Origin: [Synechococcus] sp. NIES-970
Lineage (GTDB): Bacteria; Cyanobacteriota; Cyanobacteriia; Cyanobacteriales; MRBY01
Direction: 5' to 3'
Length of the DNA stretch: 64,000 nt
NCBI GenBank assembly: GCA_002356215.1
Contig: AP017959.1
Coordinates: forward strand, 2,434,195 to 2,498,194
Part shown: piece by piece, positions 29,134-38,864 of the stretch
Numbering within the stretch: position 1 is the stretch's first letter
Layout: every line of letters starts with the position of its first letter
Translations under genes and position numbers: made by a program
The notes under the pieces: model-generated
The model's input: the letters and a program-made list of their open reading frames with translations, nothing else
Databases searched by the model: none
Told to the model about the DNA's origin: nothing

Positions 29134-29272
29134 TAAATGCTCCGATCCCTACTTCCCAAAAGCAAGTCAATCTGCCTTTTTTATAAAGTATTGTGAACTA
29201 AATTACCGACTTTACAGGGGGGAGATTTCTATCCTATAGTTAAAAATCAGATCAAACTTTGAGGCAATCTAC

Positions 29273-30274
29273 ATGGTAAAGAAAAAACGTAAGACCACTG
29301 GCAAAAGTGCTGTCACTCTGTCCCTTACGTCCCAAGCCATTGATCGCCTCGCAGAAATGGCCCAGAAATCTGGCTTTTCTCGGTCAGCTTTTGTGGAGAA
29401 TCTCATGGCAGGCGCTGTGGCGATCGCCGCTCCAGAAGCAGAAAAAAACCTTTGTGTTACCGTCACCCAAAAAGCAGATGATGAGCCCCAAGTGCAAGTC
29501 AGTCTTGCTGAAAATACTGCATTAAGCTCTGCCCCGGCAGTATTTTCGGATTCTGTGGATAGCGCTACATTAACAGAAAAAATCACTGCCCAAGAGAAAA
29601 TAATTGCAGATTTAGAAGCTAAATTAGTCGCCGCCAATGCCCCTCGTCAGGAAACTGTTGTCCCGGCAAAATCTACAGGTTTGACAACAGCTCAAACGAC
29701 AAAAATCACTGCCCTTGAAACACAATTAAAAGAACAAGAAGCTCAACTTAAAAAATCCACTCGAGCAATGCAAGAGATGCAGCAAAAATTGGACCGAGTT
29801 GCCCTAGAAAAAGCTGCATTACAACAGGAAATTGACAAAAAAGATCAGATTCTTGCCCAGACAAAAATCGATCAAGCTGCTTTAACAAAAGGCATCGAAG
29901 CTGAAAAAGCAATGGTAGCGCAATTGCAACAACAGTCCAATGCCAACGCTGCGGCAAAAGTAACTGAGGCAGAACTTCAAGAAACCATTACCGCCCTGCG
30001 CCAAGAAAAAGAACAGCTCCAAGGACAGTTTCAGGAGGCAACTCAGGCCCAAGCTTCCCTAGGACGAAAAGTTACCCAATTGGAAGAAGCTCTCAAAGCC
30101 GCCCAAGCGGATCGAACCCAGGCTTTGGCCAGTCTCCAACAAGCTTATAGCGATTTAAAACAGCAATATAAAACCCAAGGCGATCGCCTCCGTATTTTAG
30201 AATCTAAAGCTCATCAAACAACAGCCGTTACCAGCGTGGGGGAATTTTACCTTAACCGTTGGCGTAAATATTAA
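29273..30274 (+). CDS. Coiled-coil protein with N-terminal ribbon-helix-helix-like domain
   Basis: 333 residues. The basic N-terminus (MVKKKRKTTGKSAVTLSLT) and SQAIDRLAEMAQKSGFSRSAFVENLMAGAV match a ribbon-helix-helix/CopG-type fold, likely DNA-binding. Residues ~95-320 are a long heptad-rich coiled coil (e.g. ALETQLKEQEAQLKKSTRAMQ, LEEALKAAQADRTQALASLQQ). The C-terminus VGEFYLNRWRKY is short and basic. It might organise DNA or a filament; function unknown. Confidence 0.75.
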   Translation: MVKKKRKTTGKSAVTLSLTSQAIDRLAEMAQKSGFSRSAFVENLMAGAVAIAAPEAEKNLCVTVTQKADDEPQVQVSLAENTALSSAPAVFSDSVDSATLTEKITAQEKIIADLEAKLVAANAPRQETVVPAKSTGLTTAQTTKITALETQLKEQEAQLKKSTRAMQEMQQKLDRVALEKAALQQEIDKKDQILAQTKIDQAALTKGIEAEKAMVAQLQQQSNANAAAKVTEAELQETITALRQEKEQLQGQFQEATQAQASLGRKVTQLEEALKAAQADRTQALASLQQAYSDLKQQYKTQGDRLRILESKAHQTTAVTSVGEFYLNRWRKY

Positions 30275-30291
30275 ATCAAAATTATCCTTGA

Positions 30292-30344
30292 ATGACTTGA
30301 AAATGACGATGGTCGATTCGTAACTATCGTCATTTTCAAGTCAT
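30292..30344. repeat. 19-bp perfect inverted repeat between convergent genes
   Basis: The arm at 30292-30310 is an exact reverse complement of the arm at 30326-30344, with a 15-nt loop. No clear T-run follows on either side, and the stem is unusually long for a terminator. It separates the coiled-coil gene from ugd and may work as a bidirectional terminator or RNA-processing site. Confidence 0.85.
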
Positions 30345-30352
30345 CATTAAAC

Positions 30353-31705
30353 CTAGTGGCCAATACCGACATAGCGGAAGCCGAGACTTTCTAAAACCGC
30401 GCGATTAAGGAAATTACGCCCATCAATGATGAGGCGCTGTTGGAGGCGATCGCCCAATTGACCATAGTCAAGACTGAGAAATTCTTGCCAATCAGTTACT
30501 AAAACGAGCGCATCGCAGGTATCTGCCAGCATTTCTGGGCTGTCTTCAATGATTACCCCTGAAAGACCATGACTAATGGCATTTTGAGAAACAATTGGGT
30601 CATAGGCTTTTACCCTGGCTCCTAAACGATTCAGCTCAGCGACCAGTTTTAAAGAAGGGGCATCGCGCATATCATCGGTATTTGGCTTAAAGGTCAAACC
30701 CAACAGACCAATGGTTTTACCCTTGAGGATTTTCAGTTCCTGCTGCAGCTTTTCGACAACAATTAGTTTTTGGCGATTATTCACAGCCACTGCGGCCTCT
30801 AGGAGTTGGGCTTGGTAGCCATAATCTTCTGCAGTGTGAATGAGTGCTGCCACATCCTTCGGAAAACAGGAGCCCCCCCAACCGAGACCTGCTTGGAGGA
30901 ATTTATTACCAATGCGACTGTCGAGGCCGATGCCCTGGGCCACCTGAATCACATCTGCCCCTACGCGATCGCACACATTGGCCACTTCATTGATAAAACT
31001 GATTTTTGTTGCAAGGAAGGCATTTGCCGCATATTTAATCATTTCAGCAGAATTTAAGTCTGTTTCTACCACCGGAATCGGCTTTGGATGACTTGGTTCA
31101 CTAAATTCTCCCTGAATGAGGGGAGCATAGAGCTCTTTCATCAGGGCGATCGCCTTGGGGTTACTGCTGCCGAGGACGATGCGATCCGGGTTGAAGGTAT
31201 CGAAGATTGCCGACCCTTCCCGGAGGAATTCCGGGTTACTGACCACATCAAATTGGACAGTGTGCCCATTTTCTTTCTGTTTAACCCCATCGAGAACCAG
31301 CATCCGCACCCAATCCCCCGACCCAATGGGCACCGTGGACTTGTTCACAATTACCTTGTAGCTATCGACGGGTAGATGCTCACCAATGCCCTTGGCCACA
31401 GCTTCCACATAGCGGGTATCACTTTCCCCTGTGGGTAAAGCTGGCGTCCCGACGGCAATAAACAAAATTTCTCCGTGGCTGACTCCAAAACCGAGATCTG
31501 TACTAAATTGCAAACGACCCGATGCCATACCCTGTTGCATCAGTTCAGCTAAGCCGGGCTCATAAATGGGCGATCGCCCTGCCTGCATTAACTTGACTTT
31601 CTGTTCATTGTTATCAATGCAAATCACCTCATGGCCTGCGTGGGCTAGACAAACCCCCGTCACGAGGCCCACATAACCCGTTCCAATGACACAAACCTTC
31701 ATCAT
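30353..31705 (-). CDS. ugd: UDP-glucose 6-dehydrogenase
   Basis: 450 residues. The N-terminal NAD-binding motif is VCVIGTGYVGLVTGVCLAHAGHEV, the catalytic cysteine is in AGLGWGGSCFPKDVAAL, and the conserved FKPNTDDMRDAPSL follows. It oxidises UDP-glucose to UDP-glucuronate. The downstream partner in the pathway, UDP-glucuronate decarboxylase, lies 31 bp upstream on the same strand, so the two probably form an operon. Confidence 0.96.
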   Translation of the reverse strand: MMKVCVIGTGYVGLVTGVCLAHAGHEVICIDNNEQKVKLMQAGRSPIYEPGLAELMQQGMASGRLQFSTDLGFGVSHGEILFIAVGTPALPTGESDTRYVEAVAKGIGEHLPVDSYKVIVNKSTVPIGSGDWVRMLVLDGVKQKENGHTVQFDVVSNPEFLREGSAIFDTFNPDRIVLGSSNPKAIALMKELYAPLIQGEFSEPSHPKPIPVVETDLNSAEMIKYAANAFLATKISFINEVANVCDRVGADVIQVAQGIGLDSRIGNKFLQAGLGWGGSCFPKDVAALIHTAEDYGYQAQLLEAAVAVNNRQKLIVVEKLQQELKILKGKTIGLLGLTFKPNTDDMRDAPSLKLVAELNRLGARVKAYDPIVSQNAISHGLSGVIIEDSPEMLADTCDALVLVTDWQEFLSLDYGQLGDRLQQRLIIDGRNFLNRAVLESLGFRYVGIGH

Positions 31706-31736
31706 AATTTTTTGATCCTAATATTCTTAAAACGAT

Positions 31737-32666
31737 TTACGCTGTGAAATAATTGCGAAAATAGGTGATTGTTTTCGCTAATCCCTCTTGAAGAGGCACT
31801 GTTGGCTGCCAATTTAGATAAGTTTTGGCCCGAGTAATATCCGGTTGTCGTTGATGCGGATCATCCAGGGGCAGCGGCTCAAAACCCAGTTCAGCATCAG
31901 GATTAACCATGTTTTGAATCGTTTGGGCTAACTCCAAAATGGTGTACTCATCAGGATTGCCTAAATTGACGGGCCCAATAAAGTCTTGGTTCATCAGACG
32001 AATTAATCCTTCAACTAAATCGCTCACATAGCAGAAACTGCGAGTTTGAGAACCATCTCCATAGACCGTCAGTGGTTTTCCTTGCAACGCCTGAACAATA
32101 AAGTTACTGACCACGCGCCCATCATTAGGCAGCATATTGGGACCATAGGTGTTGAAAATACGAGCAACACGAATATCGACCCCATTGGAACGATGATAAT
32201 CAAAGGCAAGTGTCTCTGCGATCCGCTTCCCCTCGTCGTAACAGGATCTGACTCCAATGGGATTGACGTTACCATGATAAGTCTCTGGTTGAGGATGTAT
32301 ATCCGGATCGCCATACACTTCAGAAGTGGAAGCCAGTAAAATTCTTGCTTTGACTCGTTTTGCCAACCCCAACATGTTCAAAGTGCCGATCACGTTGGTT
32401 TTGACGGTTTTAATGGCATTGAATTGGTAATGGACGGGCGAAGCGGGACAAGCGAGATGATAAACCTGGTCTATTTCGAGGCGAATTGGTTCAGTAATGT
32501 CATGGCGCACCATCTCAAAATAGGGATTGCCAATCCACTTAAGGAGATTCTGCTTGCGGCCTGTATAAAAGTTATCGAGGCAGATCACTTCATGGCCCTC
32601 GGCCATCAGGCGATCAACGAGGTGGGAGCCAATAAATCCTGCACCACCAGTTACTAGAATTCTCAT
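31737..32666 (-). CDS. uxs: UDP-glucuronate decarboxylase (UDP-xylose synthase)
   Basis: 309 residues, extended SDR. Landmarks: [37 protein letters not shown], the [10 protein letters not shown] motif, and YDEGKR with the catalytic Tyr and Lys. The Arg-rich patch [15 protein letters not shown] is typical. It converts UDP-glucuronate to UDP-xylose with internal NAD redox. It leads ugd in the transcript and so makes the next step of its product. Confidence 0.94.
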   Translation of the reverse strand: MRILVTGGAGFIGSHLVDRLMAEGHEVICLDNFYTGRKQNLLKWIGNPYFEMVRHDITEPIRLEIDQVYHLACPASPVHYQFNAIKTVKTNVIGTLNMLGLAKRVKARILLASTSEVYGDPDIHPQPETYHGNVNPIGVRSCYDEGKRIAETLAFDYHRSNGVDIRVARIFNTYGPNMLPNDGRVVSNFIVQALQGKPLTVYGDGSQTRSFCYVSDLVEGLIRLMNQDFIGPVNLGNPDEYTILELAQTIQNMVNPDAELGFEPLPLDDPHQRQPDITRAKTYLNWQPTVPLQEGLAKTITYFRNYFTA

Positions 32667-32733
32667 GGGGCGTTTTTAGCACCGTAAATGCTCAGATGGT
32701 CTTTCTAACGGTAGCGACAGATCGAGTCTCTGT

Positions 32734-34224
32734 CTAGCCATCGAGTTCCCCTTCGAGGATTGTGGCGATCGCCTGCTGGGTATTTTCTTTGAATTCGCGG
32801 ATATTCACCTGATTGAGAATAAATATGGCGCTAAACATGCCGATCGCCTGGAGTACAAATACGCTGCTGTAGGCCAGGAGCGGCGTTTGAAAGATGGCCC
32901 GACCAATATCGAGAACCACACCGCCCATCAGGGTGGCGATCGCTCGGGACATCGCCTGAGCCAAGGCCCAAGTGCCGATAAAAGTCCCCGCAGTTTCCGC
33001 AGCAGTCAGATCGAGCATCAAACTAATGGCGCCGATGGTGCCGATCCCCGTGGCCATGCCGAAAAGGATGAGAGCGTATTGGAGGATTTTTGGCTGCTGG
33101 GTAAAGCCTGCCAGGATAATTAAAAAGAAACAGGCCGCCGTTAACAGACAACCAAAGCGGGCCGTATTCTTTTTACCGATGCGGGGCACCACAAGAAAGC
33201 CCGTGACACTATAACCCACCAAGACCCCCATTCCCCAGTAGGAATTCAGCAGGGTACTTTCGCCGATAGACATACCGAACACCTCACCGCCATAGGGTTC
33301 TAGTACCGCTTCCTGCATAAATAAGCTGATCGTAAAGGTGACAAGAAAGCCGAAAAAAATAGCCGTTTGTCGGCTGCTGGCCACCACCTTGAGAGAATCG
33401 CGGAAGGTGATTTGGTCTTCGCGATTGCTGGGGGCGTTACGCTGATTAAAACGAGAATATTTACGTTCAACGCCGAGGGTCCCCAATAACCCAAGCCCAA
33501 AGGCGATCGCCGGCACAATGAGAAATAAGGAATTGATTGGCCCGATCAGCGTTTCAACGGGGGTATTGAGGAGTTTTTCTCCCTGGGAAATGATCGCCCC
33601 CGCATTCGCCCCTAAGATCACCCCGGCCTGTTGCACACGATCGAGAAAAATACTACCGCTGATACCCCCAATAACCACACCAAACAGGAGCATCGACCAA
33701 ACCACCGCGACAATTTTGGAACGGCTATCTTCCTCGGAAATGTCGACCAGCAGCGCTGTAAATGGGGTCGAGGTAGAGCTTAAGGCTAGACCATAAAAGC
33801 CGAGCACGGCCCCCAGGGCGATCGCCCACAGTAGCGTCTCCCCCGACCAGGCCCAGCCGCCATTGGCTCGCACGGCGATCGCCAACTGCCAGACGATTTG
33901 CACCGCTAGAAAAATCGCTGCTCCAAATAATACGGTGCCAATCCAGACATAACCGCTGCGGTGGAGATTAAAAATCTTTTTGCTGTCCGAGAGCTGTCCA
34001 AACCAGACCCGCGCTGGGGCCATAAACTGCGGTATGGCCAGGGCCCCCGCCGTTACGGTGGCCGGAATACTCAATTCGCTGATCATCACCCGGTTCAGTA
34101 CGGCCAGGGTCAACACAGACATTAAGCCAAGACCCAAGTTGAACAACCCCAGGCGGAACATTGTAAAGGGGCCGACTGTGGGGAAATTAGCTTGGGCAGT
34201 GGAGGTGACTTCAGAGGTGGTCAT
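32734..34224 (-). CDS. PucC/LhaA-like MFS transporter
   Basis: 496 residues with about 12 predicted membrane helices. Landmarks are FRLGLFNLGLGLMSVLTLAVLNRVMISEL, IPQFMAPARVWFGQLSDSKK and LVDISEEDSRSKIVAVVW, the last typical of the BCH1/PucC group. Relatives are needed for light-harvesting complex assembly or possibly chlorophyll movement. The exact cargo is not known. Start at the ATG at 34224. Confidence 0.88.
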   Translation of the reverse strand: MTTSEVTSTAQANFPTVGPFTMFRLGLFNLGLGLMSVLTLAVLNRVMISELSIPATVTAGALAIPQFMAPARVWFGQLSDSKKIFNLHRSGYVWIGTVLFGAAIFLAVQIVWQLAIAVRANGGWAWSGETLLWAIALGAVLGFYGLALSSTSTPFTALLVDISEEDSRSKIVAVVWSMLLFGVVIGGISGSIFLDRVQQAGVILGANAGAIISQGEKLLNTPVETLIGPINSLFLIVPAIAFGLGLLGTLGVERKYSRFNQRNAPSNREDQITFRDSLKVVASSRQTAIFFGFLVTFTISLFMQEAVLEPYGGEVFGMSIGESTLLNSYWGMGVLVGYSVTGFLVVPRIGKKNTARFGCLLTAACFFLIILAGFTQQPKILQYALILFGMATGIGTIGAISLMLDLTAAETAGTFIGTWALAQAMSRAIATLMGGVVLDIGRAIFQTPLLAYSSVFVLQAIGMFSAIFILNQVNIREFKENTQQAIATILEGELDG

Positions 34225-34271
34225 GGGGCGATCGCCTTTAGGCTTTTAGCGGACAAAAAATCACCTCCATT

Positions 34272-34691
34272 CTAGAATGCATCGGCCTCGAATGCCCCGG
34301 CGAGATAATCGATCAGACTCAATTCAGGAGCACCATTGACGCCTTTGCCGCAGGTGATCAGAGCCACATCAAAGCGACAGCCGTAATTTTCATACTGGGG
34401 AAATTGAGCTAAAAAATGCAGGGCAGCCTGGATGATTTTACGCTGCTTGCTGGGGGTGATCGCCAAAAGCCCTTGGTGATCTAGGCTGTCCGATTTTCTC
34501 GTTTTTACTTCCACAAAGGCCAACAGTTGAGAAATGGGATCCAAGGCCACTAAATCCAACTCTCCCCAGCGACAATGCCAACGGCGGGCGATAATCTGCC
34601 AACCCTGGGTCTCTAGGTGTTGCTGCACAAACAGTTCTCCCTGTTCTCCCAGGGCCAGGGCCGCTAATTTTTTTGCTGCTGGATCAGCCAT
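34272..34691 (-). CDS. YraN family (UPF0102) nuclease-like protein
   Basis: 139 residues. Typical motifs are LGEQGELFVQQHLETQGWQIIARRWHCRWGELDLVALD and FVEVKTRKSDSLD, which match the (D/E)-x(n)-(E)VK fold of restriction-endonuclease-like enzymes. Function in the cell is not established; DNA processing is possible. It is 9 bases from the gene upstream. Confidence 0.92.
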   Translation of the reverse strand: MADPAAKKLAALALGEQGELFVQQHLETQGWQIIARRWHCRWGELDLVALDPISQLLAFVEVKTRKSDSLDHQGLLAITPSKQRKIIQAALHFLAQFPQYENYGCRFDVALITCGKGVNGAPELSLIDYLAGAFEADAF

Positions 34692-34700
34692 TGATTTTCT

Positions 34701-35219
34701 CTACATGCCGCCGGATTCCGAATAGCCCTGGAGGTTTTCGGGGTTTTGTTCTTGAAGTAGACGAGTCACAAGGTCGCGGTATTTATTCAGCTCGTATTTG
34801 TAGATCACTAAATATTTACCGGCATTAAGACGATTGCGGTAGGGCAAAGCATCGCCACCACCGACGGCTAAACCAATGGTTGTGCCCACAAAATAACTCC
34901 CCATCGCCCCGCCGATCGCCCCAGCGAAGCCGCCGACGATGTGATTCCCTGGTGTCCCCGCCCAGGCAAAGGTATCGAGCCCCGTGATGTAGTCAAAGAC
35001 AAAACCCCCAAAAAAACCGAAGGGAATCAGCCAGGTAGCCATCAGTTTTGCCTGTTTACGGGCCTGTTTGGAGGGGTCGATAAAGCCAAATTCATCGGCG
35101 GTTTGGTAGCCTTTGCCGACAATGGCGAGACTTTTGGTGGGGACTTGGGCTTTTTCTAATTGGGTGAAGGCTTCTTCGGCGGTGATTCGGTCAGGAAATA
35201 CGGCGATCAGGTAGTTCAT
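34701..35219 (-). CDS. General-stress-protein 17M-like membrane protein
   Basis: 172 residues. The N-terminal domain (IAVFPDRITAEEAFTQLEKAQVP) resembles the 17M/YflT domain. A glycine-rich transmembrane region (IVGGFAGAIGGAMGSYFVGTTIGLAVGGG) has a glycine-zipper pattern. It probably sits in a membrane. Related proteins are stress-inducible; function is unknown. Confidence 0.65.
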   Translation of the reverse strand: MNYLIAVFPDRITAEEAFTQLEKAQVPTKSLAIVGKGYQTADEFGFIDPSKQARKQAKLMATWLIPFGFFGGFVFDYITGLDTFAWAGTPGNHIVGGFAGAIGGAMGSYFVGTTIGLAVGGGDALPYRNRLNAGKYLVIYKYELNKYRDLVTRLLQEQNPENLQGYSESGGM

Positions 35220-35287
35220 AGACAGTCAAAAACAATGGGGTTACTTGAGTTTGATTGTAGGCGATCGCCTCCGGCCAGATAAAAGAA

Positions 35288-36454
35288 TCAGGCAGTTTCG
35301 AGGCAGGTTTTCAAGGCGATCGCCAACTGGTCAATTTCTGCTGAGGTGGTGAAATAGTGGGTACAGGCACGGATACAGTCAGGGAAACGGATCGTCCGCA
35401 AACAAAAACCTTGGCCTTCTAGTTGTTTAACAATTTCGGCGTGACCCTGGGGGGCATCCACTCGAAATGAGACTAAACCGGACGCGGGGGGCGCAGTTTT
35501 GAGACATTGCACCTGGGCGATCGCGTTCAGTTTTTCCCAAGCATAGGCGCTGATTTCGCAAATTTGTTGGTAGCGCTCGGCCGTTGTGCCCCATTGTTGA
35601 TGAAAACCCATGGATGCGGTTAAACCAACGTAGAGGGGATAGGCAGAGGTGGCCACTTCATAGCGGCGGCCATCTGGCGTTAGAGTTACCTCTGTCGTGG
35701 AGGGCCATTGGGTCACGCCGCGCCAACCGATAAAAGTCGGTCGATGCTCGGCGATCGCCCCTGGGGAAATATAGAGTCCTCCCACTCCGGCGGGGCCGCA
35801 CCACCACTTATGGCCGGTGAAAGCATAGAAATCAACACCGAGATCTGGCAAATCGAGGGGCAACACCCCAAAAGACTGGGCCGCATCTACCAGCACTTGA
35901 ACATTCCCTTGGTGGCAGCGGGCGCAAATCTCCTTGAGGGGCAGCACTTGACCTGTATTCCAAAACAGATGGCTAATCACCAGCAGACGGGTCTGGGGGG
36001 TCAACTGTTGGGCGATCGCCTCCACCGGATCCCCTGCATTCAAGGTATCCAACAGGGGACAGATGCGAACTTTTACAGCAAAACGAGCCGCAATTTCCTG
36101 GACAATGCCCACAATCCCTGGGTGTTCACAGTCTCCCAATAAAATTTCGTCCCCGGCCTGCCAATCGATGCCCCAGAGGGCGATATTACAGCCAGCGGTA
36201 ACGTTTTCGGTGAGGACAATATTTTCTGGTTGAGCATTGAGCTCGGCGGCGATCGCCTGACGCAGATCCCGAATCACCTCATTTTCCCATTGGCCCATGG
36301 CGAGGGAAAACGGCCCCTGCATTTCGCCCTGCTGATAACTGTCGAGAATGGCGTTGAGGCTGGCTTGGGGCAGTGGCCCTTGGCCGCCATAGTTAAAGTA
36401 GTTTTTGTGGGCGAGGGCGGGGAACTGTTGACGGTGGGCGTGCAGGTCAGCCAT
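35288..36454 (-). CDS. L-cysteine/cystine lyase (C-DES family)
   Basis: 388 residues, PLP fold-type I. The PLP lysine lies in FTGHKWWCGPAGVGGLYI, as in the cyanobacterial C-DES enzyme. LVISHLFWNTGQVLPL and LVDAAQSFGVLPLDL are conserved neighbours. C-DES cleaves cystine or cysteine to give (per)sulfide, pyruvate and ammonia and can supply sulfur for Fe-S clusters. Related class-V desulfurases are the alternative. Start at the ATG at 36454. Confidence 0.85.
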   Translation of the reverse strand: MADLHAHRQQFPALAHKNYFNYGGQGPLPQASLNAILDSYQQGEMQGPFSLAMGQWENEVIRDLRQAIAAELNAQPENIVLTENVTAGCNIALWGIDWQAGDEILLGDCEHPGIVGIVQEIAARFAVKVRICPLLDTLNAGDPVEAIAQQLTPQTRLLVISHLFWNTGQVLPLKEICARCHQGNVQVLVDAAQSFGVLPLDLPDLGVDFYAFTGHKWWCGPAGVGGLYISPGAIAEHRPTFIGWRGVTQWPSTTEVTLTPDGRRYEVATSAYPLYVGLTASMGFHQQWGTTAERYQQICEISAYAWEKLNAIAQVQCLKTAPPASGLVSFRVDAPQGHAEIVKQLEGQGFCLRTIRFPDCIRACTHYFTTSAEIDQLAIALKTCLETA

Positions 36455-36512
36455 AAATTTTTTCTAAAAAATGAAATTTTTCAATGATGGGGGCAACGGG
36501 CGAAAAATCGAG

Positions 36513-37121
36513 TCACATCTGGGGAGAAAACTGCTTGGTTTTGGGATCATAGCGCCAGGGAATATTGTCAGGGTCTTTCACCTTACTCCATTCGGCAAAA
36601 TTCGCTTTTTTCCGCCGTTTATTGAGGGTACTGGGGTGAACCGAAAAACGTTTAGCCAGTTCCGTCTGAATCATCGGTGGCGGTGGTTCTACCGATGGCA
36701 TTTGCGCTGTTGTTTGGGTCTGGGCGGTGACGGGTTTTTGCTCTGGGTCACTACCGTTAAACATACTGCCAAGGGCGCCACTGGTGAGGAAATAATAAAC
36801 GACACCTTGCTCATAATTCAGGGTTTGAGCACCATATTTCTTCACCTGGTGATTGAGAAACCAGCGCACATCCTGACCAGCTAGCCCCGTTGCTGTGGTT
36901 AGATCGGCAACGGTGATCTTCCCCTGGTTCGCTTCGATGAGGCGACGAAAACTGGGGGTGAGGGTGTGATTGAGCTGCTGCCAACGGTACTGTTGCCACA
37001 GAAACCAAGCGACACAAAAGGCGATCACCACAACGCAGACTGTCCAAACGCTAATGAACACGGTCATCAACAGTGCACAGGGTAAAATCAGGATCAAGGG
37101 GCTTTTTGCGTCTTTCTCCAT
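36513..37121 (-). CDS. Membrane-anchored protein with two putative helix-turn-helix domains
   Basis: 202 residues. Hydrophobic helices at residues ~8-45 (LILILPCALLMTVFI, VWTVCVVVIAFCVAWFLW) anchor it. Then comes a winged-helix-like domain (GKITVADLTTATGLAGQDVRWFLNHQVKKYG), a proline-rich linker, and a second HTH-like motif (IQTELAKRFSVHPSTLNKRRKKANFAEW) followed by YDPKTKQFSP. This looks like a membrane-tethered regulator, but no function is known. Confidence 0.6.
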   Translation of the reverse strand: MEKDAKSPLILILPCALLMTVFISVWTVCVVVIAFCVAWFLWQQYRWQQLNHTLTPSFRRLIEANQGKITVADLTTATGLAGQDVRWFLNHQVKKYGAQTLNYEQGVVYYFLTSGALGSMFNGSDPEQKPVTAQTQTTAQMPSVEPPPPMIQTELAKRFSVHPSTLNKRRKKANFAEWSKVKDPDNIPWRYDPKTKQFSPQM

Positions 37122-37358
37122 CGGTTTTGTGGGGGGAAGGATCTACTGAGTATTGTATTCATGGTGAGCGTCCTTGATGAATATCAAAGTGCTTTTTGAC
37201 CGGGGGAGCAATTTTTTGCGCCCTGTTTGGGTGATTGATTCATGAAAAAAACCTTCGGCTTTGCCCGTTCCGAAAAAGAAGCAGTTATGCTGAAATGGCG
37301 ACCTTGCCCCTGGGATTAGACCAAATATTCGCCCGCCGTTATCGCAAAATTAACAACC

Positions 37359-38600
37359 ATGAAAGTCGGACTCCAAGCACTCCTGAGCGATGCTCACCTC
37401 GATGCCAATCAGCCCCAAAGTCAACGGCAACTTTCCATTTCGATTGGGGCGATCGCCGCTGATTTCCAAAATGCCCTCCCCCTAAACCTGTGCCTGGTGC
37501 TTGACCATAGTGGCTCCATGGCCGGGCAACCCTTGCGCACCGTCAAGGAAGCCGCTTTACAACTGGTCGATCAACTCCAGCCGGGCGATCGCCTCTCTGT
37601 CATTGCCTTTGACCACAAGGCCAAAGTGATTGTCGCCAACCAAGAAGTCACAGACAAGGCCCAGATCAAAGCCAAAATCAACCGCCTCGAAGCCGCTGGG
37701 GGAACATGTATCGATGATGGGCTCAAGCTTGGCCTCCAGGAACTTACCAGTAGCCCAGGAAAACGAGTTGCCCAAGTTTTTATGCTCACCGATGGCGAAA
37801 ATGAACATGGCGACAATGGCCGCTGCTTAGAAATTGCCAAAGTTGCCGCCGAATATGGAGTCACCTTCAACACCCTCGGTTTTGGAGAAAATTGGAACCA
37901 AGACGTCCTCGAAACCATCGCCGACGCTGCCAATGGTAGTCTGGCCTACATTGAAGCACCAGACCAAGCCCTGAGGGAATTTGAACGGCTCCTCCAACGC
38001 GCTCAGTCGGTGGGACTCACCAATGCCCAATTGCTGCTACAACTGACCCCGGGGGCACGGCTGGCCGACCTCAAACCCCTCGCCCAAGTTGCTCCAGAAA
38101 CCATCGAACTCCCCGTGCAACGGGAGGGGGATTTCTACGGGGTGCGCCTGGGGGATCTCTTAACCGATGTTCCTCGGATTATTTTGGCTAATCTCTACAT
38201 CGATCAACTCCCCCCAGGCCAGCAGACCATTGCCCTGGCCCAGGTACGCTATGACGACCCTGCCACTGGTCAAACGCGTCTTATGTCTGAAAGTATGCCT
38301 GTGACAGTGGCGGTACAGAGTCAATATCAGCCAGCCCCGAACCCCGCTGTGCAGCAGTCAATCCTTGCCCTCGCAAAATATCGTCAAACCCAATTAGCCG
38401 AAGATAAACTCAAGGCAGGCGATCGCCAAGGGGCCGCAACCCTCTTGCAAACGGCAGCCCAAACAGCAATTCAATTGGGAGATAAAAACGCCGCAACTAT
38501 CCTTCAGCAAAACGCCACCCAACTCCAGTCTGGGCAAGCACTCTCAGAAGGCGATCGCAAACGGACGCGCATTGCCGCCAAAACCATGATTCAACCCTAA
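37359..38600 (+). CDS. von Willebrand factor type A domain protein
   Basis: 413 residues. The VWA MIDAS motif is CLVLDHSGSMAGQPL (D-x-S-x-S), with GGTCIDDGLKLGLQEL and MLTDGENEHGDNGRC supplying the Thr and Asp residues. No signal peptide, so it is likely cytosolic. The C-terminal part is a TPR-like helical stretch (LALAKYRQTQLAEDKLKAGDRQ). Such proteins often serve as assembly factors. Partner unknown. Confidence 0.85.
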   Translation: MKVGLQALLSDAHLDANQPQSQRQLSISIGAIAADFQNALPLNLCLVLDHSGSMAGQPLRTVKEAALQLVDQLQPGDRLSVIAFDHKAKVIVANQEVTDKAQIKAKINRLEAAGGTCIDDGLKLGLQELTSSPGKRVAQVFMLTDGENEHGDNGRCLEIAKVAAEYGVTFNTLGFGENWNQDVLETIADAANGSLAYIEAPDQALREFERLLQRAQSVGLTNAQLLLQLTPGARLADLKPLAQVAPETIELPVQREGDFYGVRLGDLLTDVPRIILANLYIDQLPPGQQTIALAQVRYDDPATGQTRLMSESMPVTVAVQSQYQPAPNPAVQQSILALAKYRQTQLAEDKLKAGDRQGAATLLQTAAQTAIQLGDKNAATILQQNATQLQSGQALSEGDRKRTRIAAKTMIQP

Positions 38601-38612
38601 TATCCCAAGGGA

Positions 38613-38834
38613 TTAGGATTCTTCGTCAAATTCCACCTGGACTGTTGCCTCCTCAAAGCTCACTATATCTCCGTGGCGAAGCTTGCGTTTGCGCCGGGTT
38701 TCTGTTTCTCCGTTGACTTCCACAAAACCCCCTTGAATCACCAGTTTGGCTTGGCCCCCTGTGGTGACGAGGTCTGTGATTTTCAAAAATTGATCCAATT
38801 GGATCGTCGGTTCGTCGCTAGGCACTTGGGTCAT
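38613..38834 (-). CDS. S4-domain RNA-binding protein (YbcJ-like)
   Basis: 73 residues comprising a single S4 domain: QLDQFLKITDLVTTGGQAKLVIQGGFVEVNGETETRRKRKLRHGDIVSF. The glycine-asparagine turn and basic RRKRKLR are typical. It may bind structured RNA, perhaps on ribosomes. It lies between a vWA gene (convergent) and a hydrolase on the same strand. Confidence 0.85.
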   Translation of the reverse strand: MTQVPSDEPTIQLDQFLKITDLVTTGGQAKLVIQGGFVEVNGETETRRKRKLRHGDIVSFEEATVQVEFDEES

Positions 38835-38864
38835 TGGGGTCGAAAAAATCGCGAAAAAAGAAAG

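Noticed and set aside
37235-37312. 25-codon frame beginning MKKTFGFARSEK
   Set aside because: Very short, with no ribosome-binding site or sign of conservation that I can judge.
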